Positions 26,592 through 39,300 of a DNA stretch of 64,000 bases are shown here, in pieces. The stretch is taken from assembly GCA_013396525.1 (NCBI GenBank), contig VWYX01000009.1, positions 9,487-73,486 of the forward strand, written 5' to 3'. Origin of the DNA: Chaetorhynchus papuensis (Eukaryota; Chordata; Aves; Passeriformes; Rhipiduridae). The position numbers were made by a program, and so were the translations under genes. The notes beneath the pieces were generated by a model. It saw nothing but the letters and a program-made list of their open reading frames with translations. It was not told the origin of the DNA and searched no databases. Every line of letters starts with the position of its first letter. The stretch's first letter is position 1.

Positions 26592-27036
26592 AAACATCTA
26601 GAAAGCATCTAGAGCACAAGTCTTATGAGAATTGGCTGAGGGAGCTGGGGGTGTTTAGCCTGGAGCAAAGGAGGCTCAGGGGAGTCCTTATGATGCTCTA
26701 CAACTGCCTGAAAGCAGGGTGTAGCCAGGTGGGGGTTGGCCTCTTCTCCCATGAAATTAGCAATAGGAAAAGGAGAAATGGCCTCAAGATGCACCATGGG
26801 AGATTCAGTTTGAACACTAGGATACATTTCTTCACTGAAAGAATAGTTAATCACTGAAACAGGTTGCTCAGGGAAGTGGTGGAGCCTCCATTTCTGGAGG
26901 TATTTCAAAGACATGTAGATAAGGCATTGAGAGACATAGTGGTGGACTCAGCAGTGTTGGTTTAATGTTTGGACTCAAGGATCTTTAAGGCCTTCCCCAA
27001 CCTACAAGTCTTCGATTACATGCTTCTATGAAATTA
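26592..27036 (+). mobile_element. CR1 LINE, 3' part, plus orientation
   Basis: Contains the diagnostic CR1 3' sequence: GCTGAGGGAGCTGGGGGTGT, TTAGCCTGGAGCAAAGGAGG, a GGTGTAGCCAGGTGGGGGTT block, 'caggttgctcagggaagtgg' and the terminal 'ggactcaaggatctttaagg'. It ends near a degenerate tail around 27030. Only the last 440 bp or so is present, including the very end of the ORF2 region and the 3' UTR. Many substitutions indicate an old, inactive copy. Confidence 0.93.
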
Positions 27037-27780
27037 TACTGCTGTTTTTGAAGAAATTTTGAACAGTCCATGAGACCCTGCTCTGTAATTCATGGACAGT
27101 AGTCAGTACAGAGACCTATTGATTTCACAGGGCAACAGGAAAGAAATAATCTAAAATACGCAGCGGAGGAAAAAGAGCAACTACGGAAAAAAGATTAATG
27201 AGCTTCAGTGGAGAGTATAATGGAGAGAAGAAGAGTTGTCCTCACTCCTGGGTCTGAACAGAAAAGAAATTCAGTTTTTCAAATAGAAAAGTATTCTTCA
27301 GTTGGGCTGGACTTCCCACAGGTCCTTAAAGTGTTGTAGCAAAAATCAGATCCTCTCTAGAAAGACTGCAGGTCATTTGTGTTGTCTTCTACTGTCATTG
27401 ACCTTCATCATGCTGTGAACAAAACTCTATCAATGCCTTTTTACCATAAACAGCATTTAAAGTCAGGATAACTTTCTAATCTCTCATGTGAGGATGAACT
27501 AAATCTATATATGCATAGCCCAATTTATGGTGATATTTATTCCTGAAGACAAAGTAATAAAGTCACGTAGCATAGTTATAAATGCATAATAGAGCCCAAG
27601 GAACAAAAAACTGTCTCTGTTCTCTACTCAGTGTGTTATTGAGGTAAATTGATGACTCCCACACAGTAATACAAGTCACCAGTGCAGTCAGCTTATCAGT
27701 AATTAGCCTTGCACAGACATAAAATAAAAAGAAAATTAATTCCTGAGTTTTAAAGCTTCTGTTCTCTTAGGGACAAATTG

Positions 27781-27813
27781 TATCAGCATATGGGGATGTG
27801 TGTGACTTACAGA
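27781..27813 (+). repeat. 33-bp dispersed repeat, copy B
   Basis: Identical to 19025-19057 except for one G/A difference, and in the same orientation. It begins TATCAGCATATGGGGATGTG. Flanks are unrelated. Confidence 0.6.
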
Positions 27814-29731
27814 GTCATTTTAGTGCTCAAGGGAGTGAAGACTTTCCTTATACTTCACTGAAAGGACACAGAAACAGCTGATAGACTGTTTTGGGACAGA
27901 GGGAACCCCAGATTTAAATTCCCAGATGGCTTGTGAAGCTCCCTTTCATATGTTCTCTAGGGATAACACCTCAGTATTTAATAACTTCTTATTTGCTGGC
28001 TCTTTTTCTGGCCTGCAAGGAAACCTCATAAAAATTACTTAGTGCCATAAGCTCGCTTTTCCCACCTTGTAAAAAGTAGATATTTATACTGACTTCTTTC
28101 CAAAAATTCTTCCAGATATGTCTGGTTTTTGCAATCAGTGTTTTCCCCACCACTTCTACAAGCAGATATAGATTCCGGTATTTCAGCTTGAAAATCAGAT
28201 GTCAATAAAGAGGACACTAGTCTAGTGAAATAAGATATATAATGAGTATCTTAAAGCTGATGAATATATTTGTGTAAAGCAAGCTTTCAGAAGCAGTTCT
28301 GGCTCCATCAAAATATGCATTTAATTTAAAAGGCTGTCAACTACATGCAAGTCTTATCTTCTATCACTGCAAGAAACTCGCTCTCTGCTAAACCCAAACT
28401 GTACCTCAAAGATCACTTCAGAAGTGGACCAAATACAAGACTAGGAGGGAGAGATGGTTAATTAAGAGGCAGGGAGAGCAGTTAGTTTGCTGCCAGTGCA
28501 AAGCATCCAGCCTGAAAACAGAGGAACTAATATTTTAATTCTTACTTGTGGCTCCTGGGAGCCCAATGCCAATGGTGGAGGAATCCCTATGTACAATACA
28601 ATGTCATCTCACCCTCTGCTGACTCAAAAAAAAAGATACGTTAAATATGCGCACCCTGGTTTAACTCATGAGGAAGGGTATTTCAGCCACTGATACTTAC
28701 ACAGGTTTGAAGATGACAGAGCCTACAAAGAAGTCTATTGAGAAATAATGAAGGGCTGGCACATCCATGTTACTTCTTTCACATATAAATTTTTCAGACA
28801 TTATCTGAGCAAAAGTCTCTCTGCTATCCACAGGCTGACAGAATTATTACTGTGGGCACCTCCAAGTGAAAATGGCTCTCACAACACAGAACCAGATACA
28901 GGACACTGAGAGACATGAAGAGTAAGAAATTATCTTGTTGCAAGAAGTAAAAGGGCTGTGGGTGTCTCTGATTAGAAATTATGTCCTTCCCAATTAACAC
29001 ATCTGTGAATAAAAAAAGCAGAAGATCAGATATGCTTAACACCTGTTGCTTGTTTTGAAGCATTCAGTAAAGAAATGCCCCCAAAACATCCTATTCACCT
29101 GTGCTACCACATACCTAAATCAAAAGTAGCACCTGGTCTTCTATAATATCTTGCCCACCTTTACAAATGTGAAGACCATGTATACATGACCATCCCACAG
29201 CTGCTCACTTTATAACTGGCAAACAAAAAAGCAACCTTGTTCTGGCTACACAATTCTATTATGTTTTAAAAGCATACTGCACATTTGTTTCTCATGCCAT
29301 CTTAACTGCTGCTTAATATGAACACTCAACACAAGCAGAGGATACAAAACCAGGTAATACAGATTGTGTTAAAAAATCAAACAGAATGGAGGAGACCTCT
29401 AGCTTGAAAACGCACAGGTAATTTTCAGTTAGTGCTACTATGCTTCAGCACACCAAATCAATACTTCTTTAAAAGGATATACTGGTGCTTTTTTTAGCTC
29501 TATACTCAAGGCTGTCTAGCATATTTCCTCCCTCCTCTTGCATCTACTTTTTATAAAAATACACTGACAGCAGAGAAAAGATTAATTTTTCAAATTCTAG
29601 GAAATCACTCATGTTCAGTTAGACATTCCACGTATAAGGATGGGCAACTGCACTGGCAAGTAAGGGTCTTCAACACTGTGACTTGGCCGCTAGCGAGAAC
29701 ATCTTCAGGTAAGTTTTGCAATGATTTTAAA

Positions 29732-29745
29732 TCACTAGATGGCGA
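29732..29745 (+). promoter_or_regulatory. Weak CTCF-like motif
   Basis: TCACTAGATGGCGA matches the CTCF core consensus at 12 of 14 positions, with the central AGATGGCG intact. It lies in otherwise unremarkable AT-rich DNA. A match of this quality is expected by chance now and then. Confidence 0.2.
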
Positions 29746-31300
29746 TGTAACGAGCAGCTTTACAAGTACTGCAGATGCACTCAGGACAGAGAATTGATTT
29801 TGTGCAAGGAAAGATAGCCTATTTCAAGTGGAAGAAGTGAGAACAGGTAGAATGTAAGGGGAGAACATTTTATTTTGCTTTAAGTGAACTGGAATAAAGG
29901 CTCGATTTGGATTAAAAATGTCAATGAAATATTTAGAGTTAAAAGACTTCTCCAAAACCTGCATAAAAGGATCATTTTTAATACAAGTTCTAATTCTAAT
30001 GAATGGTTCTATAAGGAGCTGTTAAGTAATGGAAGAAACACGACCACTGTGTCCCAAAGATTTCCTTAAGCAGACTGTGACACAATGACACTATTCACTG
30101 TGTAGCTGCTCTTTGAAATAAATACGCTTTTAAACTATTTTACCCTCCAAAATTCCCTTAGAAACAAGAGACAAAAACAAGATGAAAATCTGAGGCACTT
30201 TACCTTAAACCCAAAAGTAAGTAATTTTCCATCTGACCCTGCTAAAATTAGTATCATTGAAGTGATGCTTTATCGAGGTTAATGGGGTAACTCGTGAGCA
30301 CTCACTTGTCACTGCCAATAAAGATGGGTTATATGCTGACTTAAACAGCAAGTATTTGACACCTATAAATTAACTGTGGGAAATTACTCCCAAGTACGGG
30401 ACAGCAGCTGCTGCAGGTCCACATAAAACTGCAGAAGCCTAAGACTGGGGAAAAAAAGGAAGAGGAACATGAAGCCCATTCCATGGTGTGAGGGGCATAT
30501 TTGAAACTTATGACAGACAAAATGCTGCTAGAGACTCAAGTCAAAGATAAATTATAATTCCACATAAGTGCTGGTATCAGAGAAAGCTCCAACAATTCAG
30601 TGCCTGCAAGCTCTGTGAGTGAATACTGTGACTTCCCTCCTTCCCTCCTGTGGGCTTCTTTTCCGGGCCATCCAAGGAGTGTGCCTCAACTCAGTTAGAC
30701 TAAAATCTCTGTATGCAGAACAATGAGTTTGGGACATCAAATCCCAAAGCAGCAGCTCCATATGTCATGGTACTTCTGGAGCACAGAGAAGCAGCCAAAG
30801 TTTCTACATGGAAGCTGGAAATGGAAGCTCCCAGGGCTGGCTGAAGGGGTGAGGGCACATTGTACTGTCAACATCACTGTCACCAGAGAGAGAAGTCACA
30901 TGAGAAGGGCTGCTGCAGAATGGATGAGATGAAATAAAATAAGTTAACACACAAACCAGCTGATTTTGAGAAAGGAATTCCTAAGATGAAGCTTCTCTCC
31001 TTTTTGAAAGTTTGACAAAACATTTATTTAAAAATATTTTAGGGTTTGTTTTTTGGTTTTTTTTTTAAATAAATCCAAGTGTAATCTGTATGATCAAATC
31101 CAAGTGTACCCTGTGTAATTGGATTAGTAATGTCTGTAGATCTGTGCCCCACTCTTGATTGACAACATCCTAAAAGATCTTGGCCTTAAACATCATCTAG
31201 AAAACATGCACCAAGATAAAAAGTTTTCACTGTCTTTTTGATAATGAATGTTTAAAGCTTCACCCAGGAAAATAAACTTTAATCATTTTGTATTTCTCAG

Positions 31301-31547
31301 ATGGTTGCTGGTAGAGTGTGAAAAAGAGTTCAAGACTTTCTGTTCAACTCCATGTTGCCTTATGACAACTACCCAGCTGTTAATGGCTAGTGCAGCTGAA
31401 TTGGCAAGGATTTCTCAAAAAACCTTCTGCCAGGATTCAGCTGACTACTATGTTCCCTTGATCAGAGGGAACAGACAGAGAAATGCAGAATCTCCTAAAT
31501 GCACATATTTCACGCTTCACAGTCAGAAAGCCTGCAACCTAAGTTAG
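31301..31547 (+). CDS. Exon-like open block after a strong acceptor, plus strand
   Basis: The acceptor (TAATCATTTTGTATTTCTCA, then G) is excellent. From it, one frame runs 81 codons to a TAG stop at 31545-31547, starting WLLVECEKEFKTFCSTPCCL. It is rich in Cys, Ser and Thr. If real it would be a terminal coding exon, but I see no clear polyadenylation signal close downstream and recognise no family. An open run of this length after a good AG can also arise by chance. Confidence 0.2.
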
Positions 31548-34500
31548 GGTAGTGGAGCAAACCAAGGTCATTAACATTTTCTAGTAGCTGAGGCTTCTGA
31601 AAGGGAAAGTAAGGGCAACATCCTGCCTGTCTTCTAGTTTTAGTGGATTTGATCTGACAACTGAGAGTAACACTGAAACTATTCACCAGTGAGTCCCACA
31701 AATGAGTTAGGATTACAGGATGATCCTAGAGGTCATGCTAGAAGCTTGAGAATCACTCCCAAGTGCAGTATGGTAAACTGGATATAGATGATGCAAATGC
31801 AAGTCTACCACTTGGGAGCTACACAAAAACCTGAGAAAGTGACAGTGAAGTGCAGAGCTGTAGGACCCACACTGTCTGCAGTCACTGTGTTTTCATGAAA
31901 CAGAATCTTTACTCCTCCTATAACAGTACTCCAATAGTATGACAATCTCCCTTTCCTCCAATAGTTTGCACACAATTAGACAAGGAGCAGGGCAGTTCTG
32001 AAGAAAAGGAGTCAAGTAAGGTGAGGTCAGAAACATGGCATTTACTCTCTAGAGAAATAGTTGGGAATAGCCTGTGCAGATGTAAAACCTACATTTCTGC
32101 CCAATCACACTTTGTCATGGTTTTTAAAAGACAACATATGGGCAGGTGCTTGAAAGTATAACAAAACTGATAACAAGTGATCCATCTGAGCAGGAAATTT
32201 TGGGAGTCCTGGTCCCAGGAGTCCTGGTCCCAGGAGTCCTGGGAGTTCTGGTACTTTAGCACCCCTCTAGTCATCCCCAGGAAGTCATATGTTCTCCGTT
32301 ACCAGAGAATCCAAGTGCCTCACAATTTTCTCATCAGTCTATGAGAGCAGAATTATTACCTGTTTCCCCATTTTTTTGTGACAGAAAAGCTTGAAGTATT
32401 TAAATCCTGGTTCTCACATACAGATTAGACTAGAGATACTATCGATGATAGTCCAAAACCTGAATACTCCTGAGGGTCAGAGACAGAGTCCACAGAACCA
32501 GTCCACATCATATACAAACTCTGGAGCTGGACAAACAAACAAAAAAACCAAAGACCACAATCACCAACAAAGCCAGGAGTACTTTGGTTCTTCAGATCCT
32601 GTTTAACCACCATATTCTATGAGTGCTTGGAGACCATTGCCAGGACTTACTTCCACTAGCTCACCTTGCTTCTAGTCCAGGTTCACAAGTTTTTTTGTGG
32701 GAGGATGTATATGATATGGGAATCCAGTGCCTCTATATCTTCTTGGGTTTGATTTTGTAGATTGCCACCCAGACACTTTCTGAGGATGTCTGTATGAAAT
32801 AGATACTGTTCTTATTTTCTCAGAATACAGCCCATGCCTCTCAGTTAAGTTTTTTCAGTTTTAGTACAGCTGGATCTGCCTGCCTTTTTTTGTGTTAGAA
32901 ACAAGAATGGAACACATGGTAACTTTTCAGAAATCTGTAAAAATAACAGAAAAGGCAGGCATCTCCCAGAATTCTGCAAAAGTAAATTAGAGAAATCCCA
33001 AATTATTTAAGTAAATTAAGTATTAATCACTTCTCATGCAAACTTTTTTTTAGCCTGAATAGGTGGCGCAGAAAAATAATTAGGATTGCAATTTTTCTCC
33101 AGATTTAACCAGATTGTGTAAATAGCAATTTACCAAAGCGAGAAAATTCAAGTCTTTACACAGCCTTGTAACTTCTGAAATGGAAGGGAAACATAAAGAG
33201 GAGTGGAAGAGGAAATCAACTACATTGATTTAATATGCGGGGATTGAATTTTTGTGAAAGAAACTAAATTGTCGAAGATCCAGCAAGGATATTTTCTTTC
33301 CCTGCCAGAGATGCGTAGTGACACACAGCTCTCATAACACATGCAGTGATACCTCTTTCAGCTGCAGGTGTACTGAAACAAACCAAGAGGTTGAGATTTA
33401 GCTCTAACAGGAAAAATTCTGTTGTCAATTTCCTCCTTAAATCACTAGTCCAGAAACATAAGGACACTTTTCAGACCCAACTAGACAAGAAAAAAAGCCA
33501 TAACCTACATGGCTTTCACTGTGGTTTTCCACACGTTTCTGTTTCTGTTCCTCTGAGAGACTCACAATAGCAAATGCATGCAGGACACTACATACACATA
33601 CAGGATTTGGCATAATGGTAGGAAATCCTAGGGCTGGACAAGGCATATGACTCCCAAAAGTTGTGAGACCTTGAAATATGGGTCTTCAATGGCAGACTAA
33701 TAGTTGAAACCAAAATTGTTGACAACTATAGGCCACATGCTACTCACAACTTTTGTGGCTGGATCACCTCTTCCTTATGCATTATATGGAGCAGAATTCA
33801 GCCTTCAAGGACCGTAATAACCTCTGACAACTTACAGGCAACCATTAACTTCACACACTTAGAAATGAAACTGCAGGCTTTCAGGTGTTCAGCTTCACAT
33901 TCAAGTACTGAACAGCTGGAACTGATGTGGTACAAACATGTCATTGGTAGGTTTAGGTGGCCTAGTTCCACTACTGGCAATGCAAGAGGGAAAGGAACTG
34001 CACACACAGGGAGAAGGTGACCAAACTTCCTTTTCTGCCTAGGTCCTCGGAGTTGGACTTTTGCAAGCCTTAGAAAACACAGCAACACTGATTAACACTT
34101 AAATTTTGGTGAGAGCCTTCACTGGACTGGCATTTCTAATACTCCTGATCATCTTTCTTTGTTCTAGTTGACAAAAAACCCCCGACTATACTGAGAGATT
34201 ATATAACAAAATAACCACACTTTTCACTTTGCTGCCTTTTAACAAATTCCTGCTATTTCTCTAATCCAGCGGACAGATGCAAAGCCCTTCAGGACCTACA
34301 CTGTCATTCAGGACTGACAGTCACGTACCAAAGCTGGCCAAAACTAATTTGTGGGAAAGGTGGTGGTTTCTCTGCCAGCTTCTACTGCCAGTATGAGTTG
34401 TACAGAAGGCTGAGAGCTAGTTAACAAAACTAATTTAAATGTGCCGCATGCATCACTAGGCAGTATGGGTCCCTACCATTTATTCAAAGCCATTCCACCA

Positions 34501-36340
34501 GCAAATGACAAAAACTGTGCACAATTCCAGTGTGTACACCTGGCAGCACTTTCCAATTGGTTCTTGAAAGCATTCATAGTGCCAAGCAGACAGCATTCTT
34601 ATTAGACCACTGATGATAATTAATCTGATAGGATGCAAACTGGCCATTTAGAGTTGTCTCCTGAGTCTCACCTCCAATGTGATTTTCCAAATCCTTTCAT
34701 GCTTTGCAGCCTAGCTGCCCTTTTCTAGTTATCTCCTACCACCAGAGCAGGACTAATCAGTGCTTTAATAAAAGAGAGTTCATTAAAGTCTTGACTAAAG
34801 TCAAGAACCTTTGTTCTTTAGTTGTTTTGAAATTGTCCGCACAGATTTTCAAGGTGTTTGTATGCACACTGTGAATTATCCCATATTATGTTGCTTGTCC
34901 TCTTTAAACAGTGATTTATACTATTTACACAAATTATAAACACTAAAATCAAATACGCAATTAGAAATGTGGGTAGCTGTGTGAATTCCATGTCTTTTTT
35001 TCTCTAACCATGATGATTTATGTTACCAAGAAACTGAAGAAATGAAAATTTTATAATCAAAGGAGTTACTTTGAAACAGTTTTTTGTGAATCAAGCTCAC
35101 AGTCCTCTCTTTTTCCAATTAACTTACCTCGCTATGGGTAGAATTTACAGACACTGGCAAAAAAATTAAGAAAAAGCATGGGAGATTACCCTCGTAGTTG
35201 ATTTTTTTTTTTGACTTCATCATTTCAATATCCTATATTTTTTATTACATCTTTGGCTCTCAAAGCCTAGTGCATAATCACTAAAGGCAGATGACTAAAG
35301 CAAGGCACATCAACATGTCAAAAATATCTTCCATTATTTCGGTTTTGTCTCTTCATTATACTCAGTTCTAGTTGCAAGAAACATTACACTTTTTTTTTTT
35401 TTTTTTAATTGGGAAATAAAGATTGTTCATTCTTTGATAAGCAATTCCTCCAACATTTCTGTGATGGTAAATTCAAAGTTCCAGCAGGCTGCATTCTGGG
35501 AGCAATGCCAGCAACAGACTGGAGAATCTAGGGTAGCTTTCAGTATCTCTTCACTCCCATATGGAGCTACTTCACAACAGAAACAGAGGTGTGCTATTTA
35601 TAATCACAGTACAGACTCAGTCCCCCCCACCGAGGTGACACACAGAACTTGGTCACCGAAGGGAGCATAAGCACCACCCACTCCTCTGCTGTTGCTGTTT
35701 CCTGGTTTTATTCAGACATCTGTCAGTGATTATTAGCCACAACAACTGTAATGAGCTAGATGTGATTTCTGTTTAAAGAGTGCTAAGTGCCAGTCCATTT
35801 TTGGTTCGGATTACATGCACAGGCTTACTGGGTGAAAAGCAGCTGTCATCACCAGGGTTTATGAGAAGAGCTGTTGACTGCCTTCTCCCAGCAGTGTTGC
35901 AGACTGGGCTACCTGTCTTAGCAATGGTAGGCAACATTTCTCCCAAACAGGACACAAACAGGATGTGGCAGCCTCCTGCATTGCTCATCCCCTATCTCCC
36001 ACCATACCACAGCTTGCTTGTGAAGGACATGCATGAGAAATCTGCAGGATCCACCACTGTCTATCGCATGCCATAAATATCCTTGTGAAATCCTGGTGGT
36101 ATTTTCACCTCCTGCAAGAGGCTTCATTTCGTAGCTGGTCCCAGAGCGGTGAAAAAGTGGCTAGCCTTCTTTCTCATCAGAACATGAAGAGGACAAAAGT
36201 GCTTCAAAGCTGCTTCTGGGCCAGGCCCCCAGCAGATCCTAATGTTTTCATCTGGCAGACAGATCCTTGTACCTATGGCTTTGTCTTTTTTGCCTGGTAG
36301 CCTGGTTGTGCAGGGCTTTGTCTCCCAGCTACGTGGTTCC
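31548..36340. other. Unique DNA with small simple repeats
   Basis: Contains a 15-bp minisatellite (32203-32251), a short hairpin (CTTGACTAAAGTCAAG near 34792) and a T-run (35391-35406). Open frames at 33798-34088 and 35773-36127 lack splice support. No transposon is recognised. Confidence 0.4.
32203..32251 (+). repeat. 15-bp minisatellite, about 3 units
   Basis: The unit GGAGTCCTGGTCCCA occurs twice exactly and a third time in part (GGAGTCCTGGGAGTTCTGG). Because the unit is nearly self-complementary (GGGACCAGG against CCTGGTCCC), neighbouring units can also form hairpins. Confidence 0.85.
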
Positions 36341-36344
36341 GGCT

Positions 36345-36389
36345 GGCAGGTACTGATGAAGTGCCTAAACTAATTGTATGGTACCTGCC
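36345..36389. repeat. 9-bp perfect inverted repeat
   Basis: GGCAGGTAC at 36345-36353 is the reverse complement of GTACCTGCC at 36381-36389, with a 27-nt spacer. Its right arm overlaps the start of the CTCF-like motif at 36385-36398. Confidence 0.55.
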
Positions 36390-36398
36390 CTCTGCTGG
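36385..36398 (-). promoter_or_regulatory. CTCF-like motif, full core match
   Basis: On the minus strand, CCAGCAGAGGGCAG fits the published CTCF core consensus CCASYAGRKGGCRS at all 14 positions. This is the best match I found in the window. The surroundings (36300-36420) are locally GC-richer. Occupancy cannot be judged from sequence. Confidence 0.45.
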
Positions 36399-39300
36399 CC
36401 AGTGGCTCGGAGGTCAGCGTACTGTTTCAGCTCAAGCCACTCAAGAGACGAAGCAAATAACATCCTTGTTCTCCTGAATGCTGCACCGCATAGGAGAGAG
36501 CAGGGGCTTTTCAGAATCCACAGATTTCGTGCCTAAAATATATCCTCCCAGAGTTACCACTTTCCTCATAGTTACAGCTCTTTGAAGCCAGCCTATTTGC
36601 TCTGCTAAACCCTGCAGCTCTGCCTATCTGCAGCAGATTTATCAGATACTGCTATTATCATAATGCATTTAAATTACTTTCACTGAAGTTATAGGGGGAA
36701 TGGCACTCTTGGGATGAGCTATCCAAGCTGTGGATAGCTGTGAATATCCAAGCTGAGACAAGAGTCAACTCCAGCAGAGCAACAGAACACTTGAAGGTGA
36801 AATATCTTTTTCTTCAGGAAAAACAGCTTTGCTGGTCTATGGGAAAAAACTTTTTGGTGCCTGCCTTAGATGTGCAATGAGCTGCACAGCTGCTGTGCCA
36901 TGATAATTCTTCTAGGACTGATAATGGCTTAGCTTAAGAGGAAACCCTTCTGAAAAAACATGAGGAGAGCTCAAAAACCATGGGAAAAATAATACAGCCT
37001 GAGAGTACAAACACATGATCTGGACTTCAAAACACTCATAAGAAATGAGTAACTGTCAGCTAGCAGGACAATCCCTCCTTAATGTTTCTCCTGCTTGGTC
37101 TGAGAGAAACAAGAATAATATAACAATAAATTCCCTTTATGATCCTCAAAGATTGGCAAAGGCAGGGTTTCTTAACAGAAGATTTAAGGGACGCTGGAGA
37201 GCTCGGTATGAAAAGCATCTCCCATTGCACACTTTCAATGTGAAGAAAGTCTGACCTCTCCCTGCTGAAGTCACGGCAGAAATCTTTCTCACGATACTTC
37301 CTATTCAGCTCCCCTGTCACCAGACCTCTGCAGTCCATCTGGGTCTCTCAGCCCAGAGCTGACAGCAGGTTCGGCTTCAGGGGCCAGATGGTTACAATAC
37401 CTATCAGCAACTCAGGTCTAAATGTCTTCTGCCTTCTGTTCTCAACACTGGGAAAGTGAGCATTTGGTTTAAAGTCCTTGGAGAGCAATGGGAACAGTTT
37501 CATCAAATCAGCCAAGTTATTTCATGAATTAAACACCTAAATAATGTCATTTTCAGCCCAGCTTCTCAGGAAGAAAGAAACAAGCAATGCTACCAGAAAA
37601 ACAGGGGAAAGATGCAAAAAAATTCTGTTCCAGGGATGAAGAAATGAAAGCTAAGTTAGGGTTACTTAAGTATATAACGATATAACTTATTTGTCTTTCC
37701 AGGCACTTGGGAAACCTGGATTTGATTATAAGCTCAACAATCTAGCATTCCTGTGCATAAGAAGTTCTCTGAAATATAAGGCATAAATCTAGGTTGGGTC
37801 CCACCACCAGCAACATTAGGAAACAGACCAGCCCCATTTCTGTAGAAAATATTACTCCAACATGTTCATTTGGAATAGAATTTATTCAGCAAATTGGGCA
37901 GATTGGTTCTTTGCAGGTAGATTCAACCACGTGTAAGTACAAGAAGGCAGGTGAGCTATAAGCTGTGGCCAAAGGCCAGCAGGTACATCCTGTTTTCATC
38001 TTTCCCATAGAGAAACATGTGGCTGTAACACCATGAGAGCTCAGCTTAGTTTGGTCCTAAGACAATCAATAGGAAATACCACAAAATCAAAAATTATTCA
38101 TCTGAATGCTGGCAAACTGAGATAACTGGACTTCGAAACCTGCTTTAAGCCCTTATCTATGAACAGGAATGTTTCTACAAATCCACAGCACTAGAACATA
38201 TGGATGGCCATTTTGAAGTAATGCAACAGAATTCCAGCAGCTCCTAAATAAAGCAAGCATTGTAGCCACACAAAAGCTGACAGGGTACCATACCTCTATC
38301 TCCTTACGCACTTGCTCTTAAATAGCAAGCAACACCACTATGTTTCCAATGGCTGGAAGAAGACCTATACTGCTTGTTTTGGATAGAGTTTGAATAATCT
38401 GTGCTTTTTCTGCAAAGATTTTACCTTTATTGACATAGATAAATTTTCATAGAAAGAAAAAGCTGTAGAACCTTCTTAGAGAAGGTGTATATGGTAACGA
38501 AATTTAAAGTGTTGCACCAACAGTAGTGACAGTGTAAAGAAGTAATCATGATATACATCTTTTAATCAAGTCTTTGTATGTAAAGTGTGTGCTGAATGAC
38601 TAGTTAAGAGAATTGCATTCCACTGATTGGATCCTTCACAGTAAGGAAAGCTTTCAACCTTGCTTTTGCATGGGTGAGAGCAACCTTAACTTATGCCAAA
38701 GGTTCACTAACTACTGGGTAAGAAAGATTTCCTTTTAGTGTCACTGAGTGTCCCCTCCTGGTTTTAAAAGGTGAGGAAGATTGAGTAGAAACCCTGAAGT
38801 CCCTTGTTTCATTGGGGATTATGCTGTCACTGCTCCCCAACTGTTGCCTAACTTGGAACCAGGTATATGGCAACCTCTACCTGCAGCCATCTCCCCAGCT
38901 CTGATTATTTTTGTTGCCTGTTTGCAAACCCCCTCCACTTCAAACAGACACAAGTGCAGCAAGGTGCAGGGCAAGATTTTCCCTTTGTTTGGTGTAGTTA
39001 CACTACTTTTATTTCAGCACAGTTTTGCATTCTGGTCCTTTCCCACTTCGATACTCTTCTTCTGGATTGTTATACTTATTACTTCATTGTCCGCTGTTGC
39101 ACTGACAACCATGCCTTTTTTCCATCTTTCTACATCTATGCTTTCATTTCTCTCCCCAGTAAAGCTTTATTTGTCTTGTACCTTTAAGAAGGAGAGAGAA
39201 AAATGCAGGAAAACTCTAAGTCAAGATTTAAAAAATTATTTAAAAAGAGACAATAAAAGAAGACATCTATATGTTGGAATTATGTTCTCAGAACACTCTG

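Larger units (their letters stand above)
27037..31300. other. Mostly unique DNA
   Basis: Besides the second 33-bp repeat copy (27781-27813) and a weak CTCF-like match (29732-29745), I see no element or gene. A minus-strand 34-nt block at 28701-28734 has a fair acceptor (CATTATTTCTCAATAG) and a strong GTAAGTATC donor and is open in two frames. It is too short to call on its own. Confidence 0.4.

Noticed and set aside
28701..28734. 34-nt minus-strand block with a strong GTAAGTATC donor
   Set aside because: It is phase-compatible after the exon at 48854-49007, but so short that compatibility has little meaning; kept only as a note.
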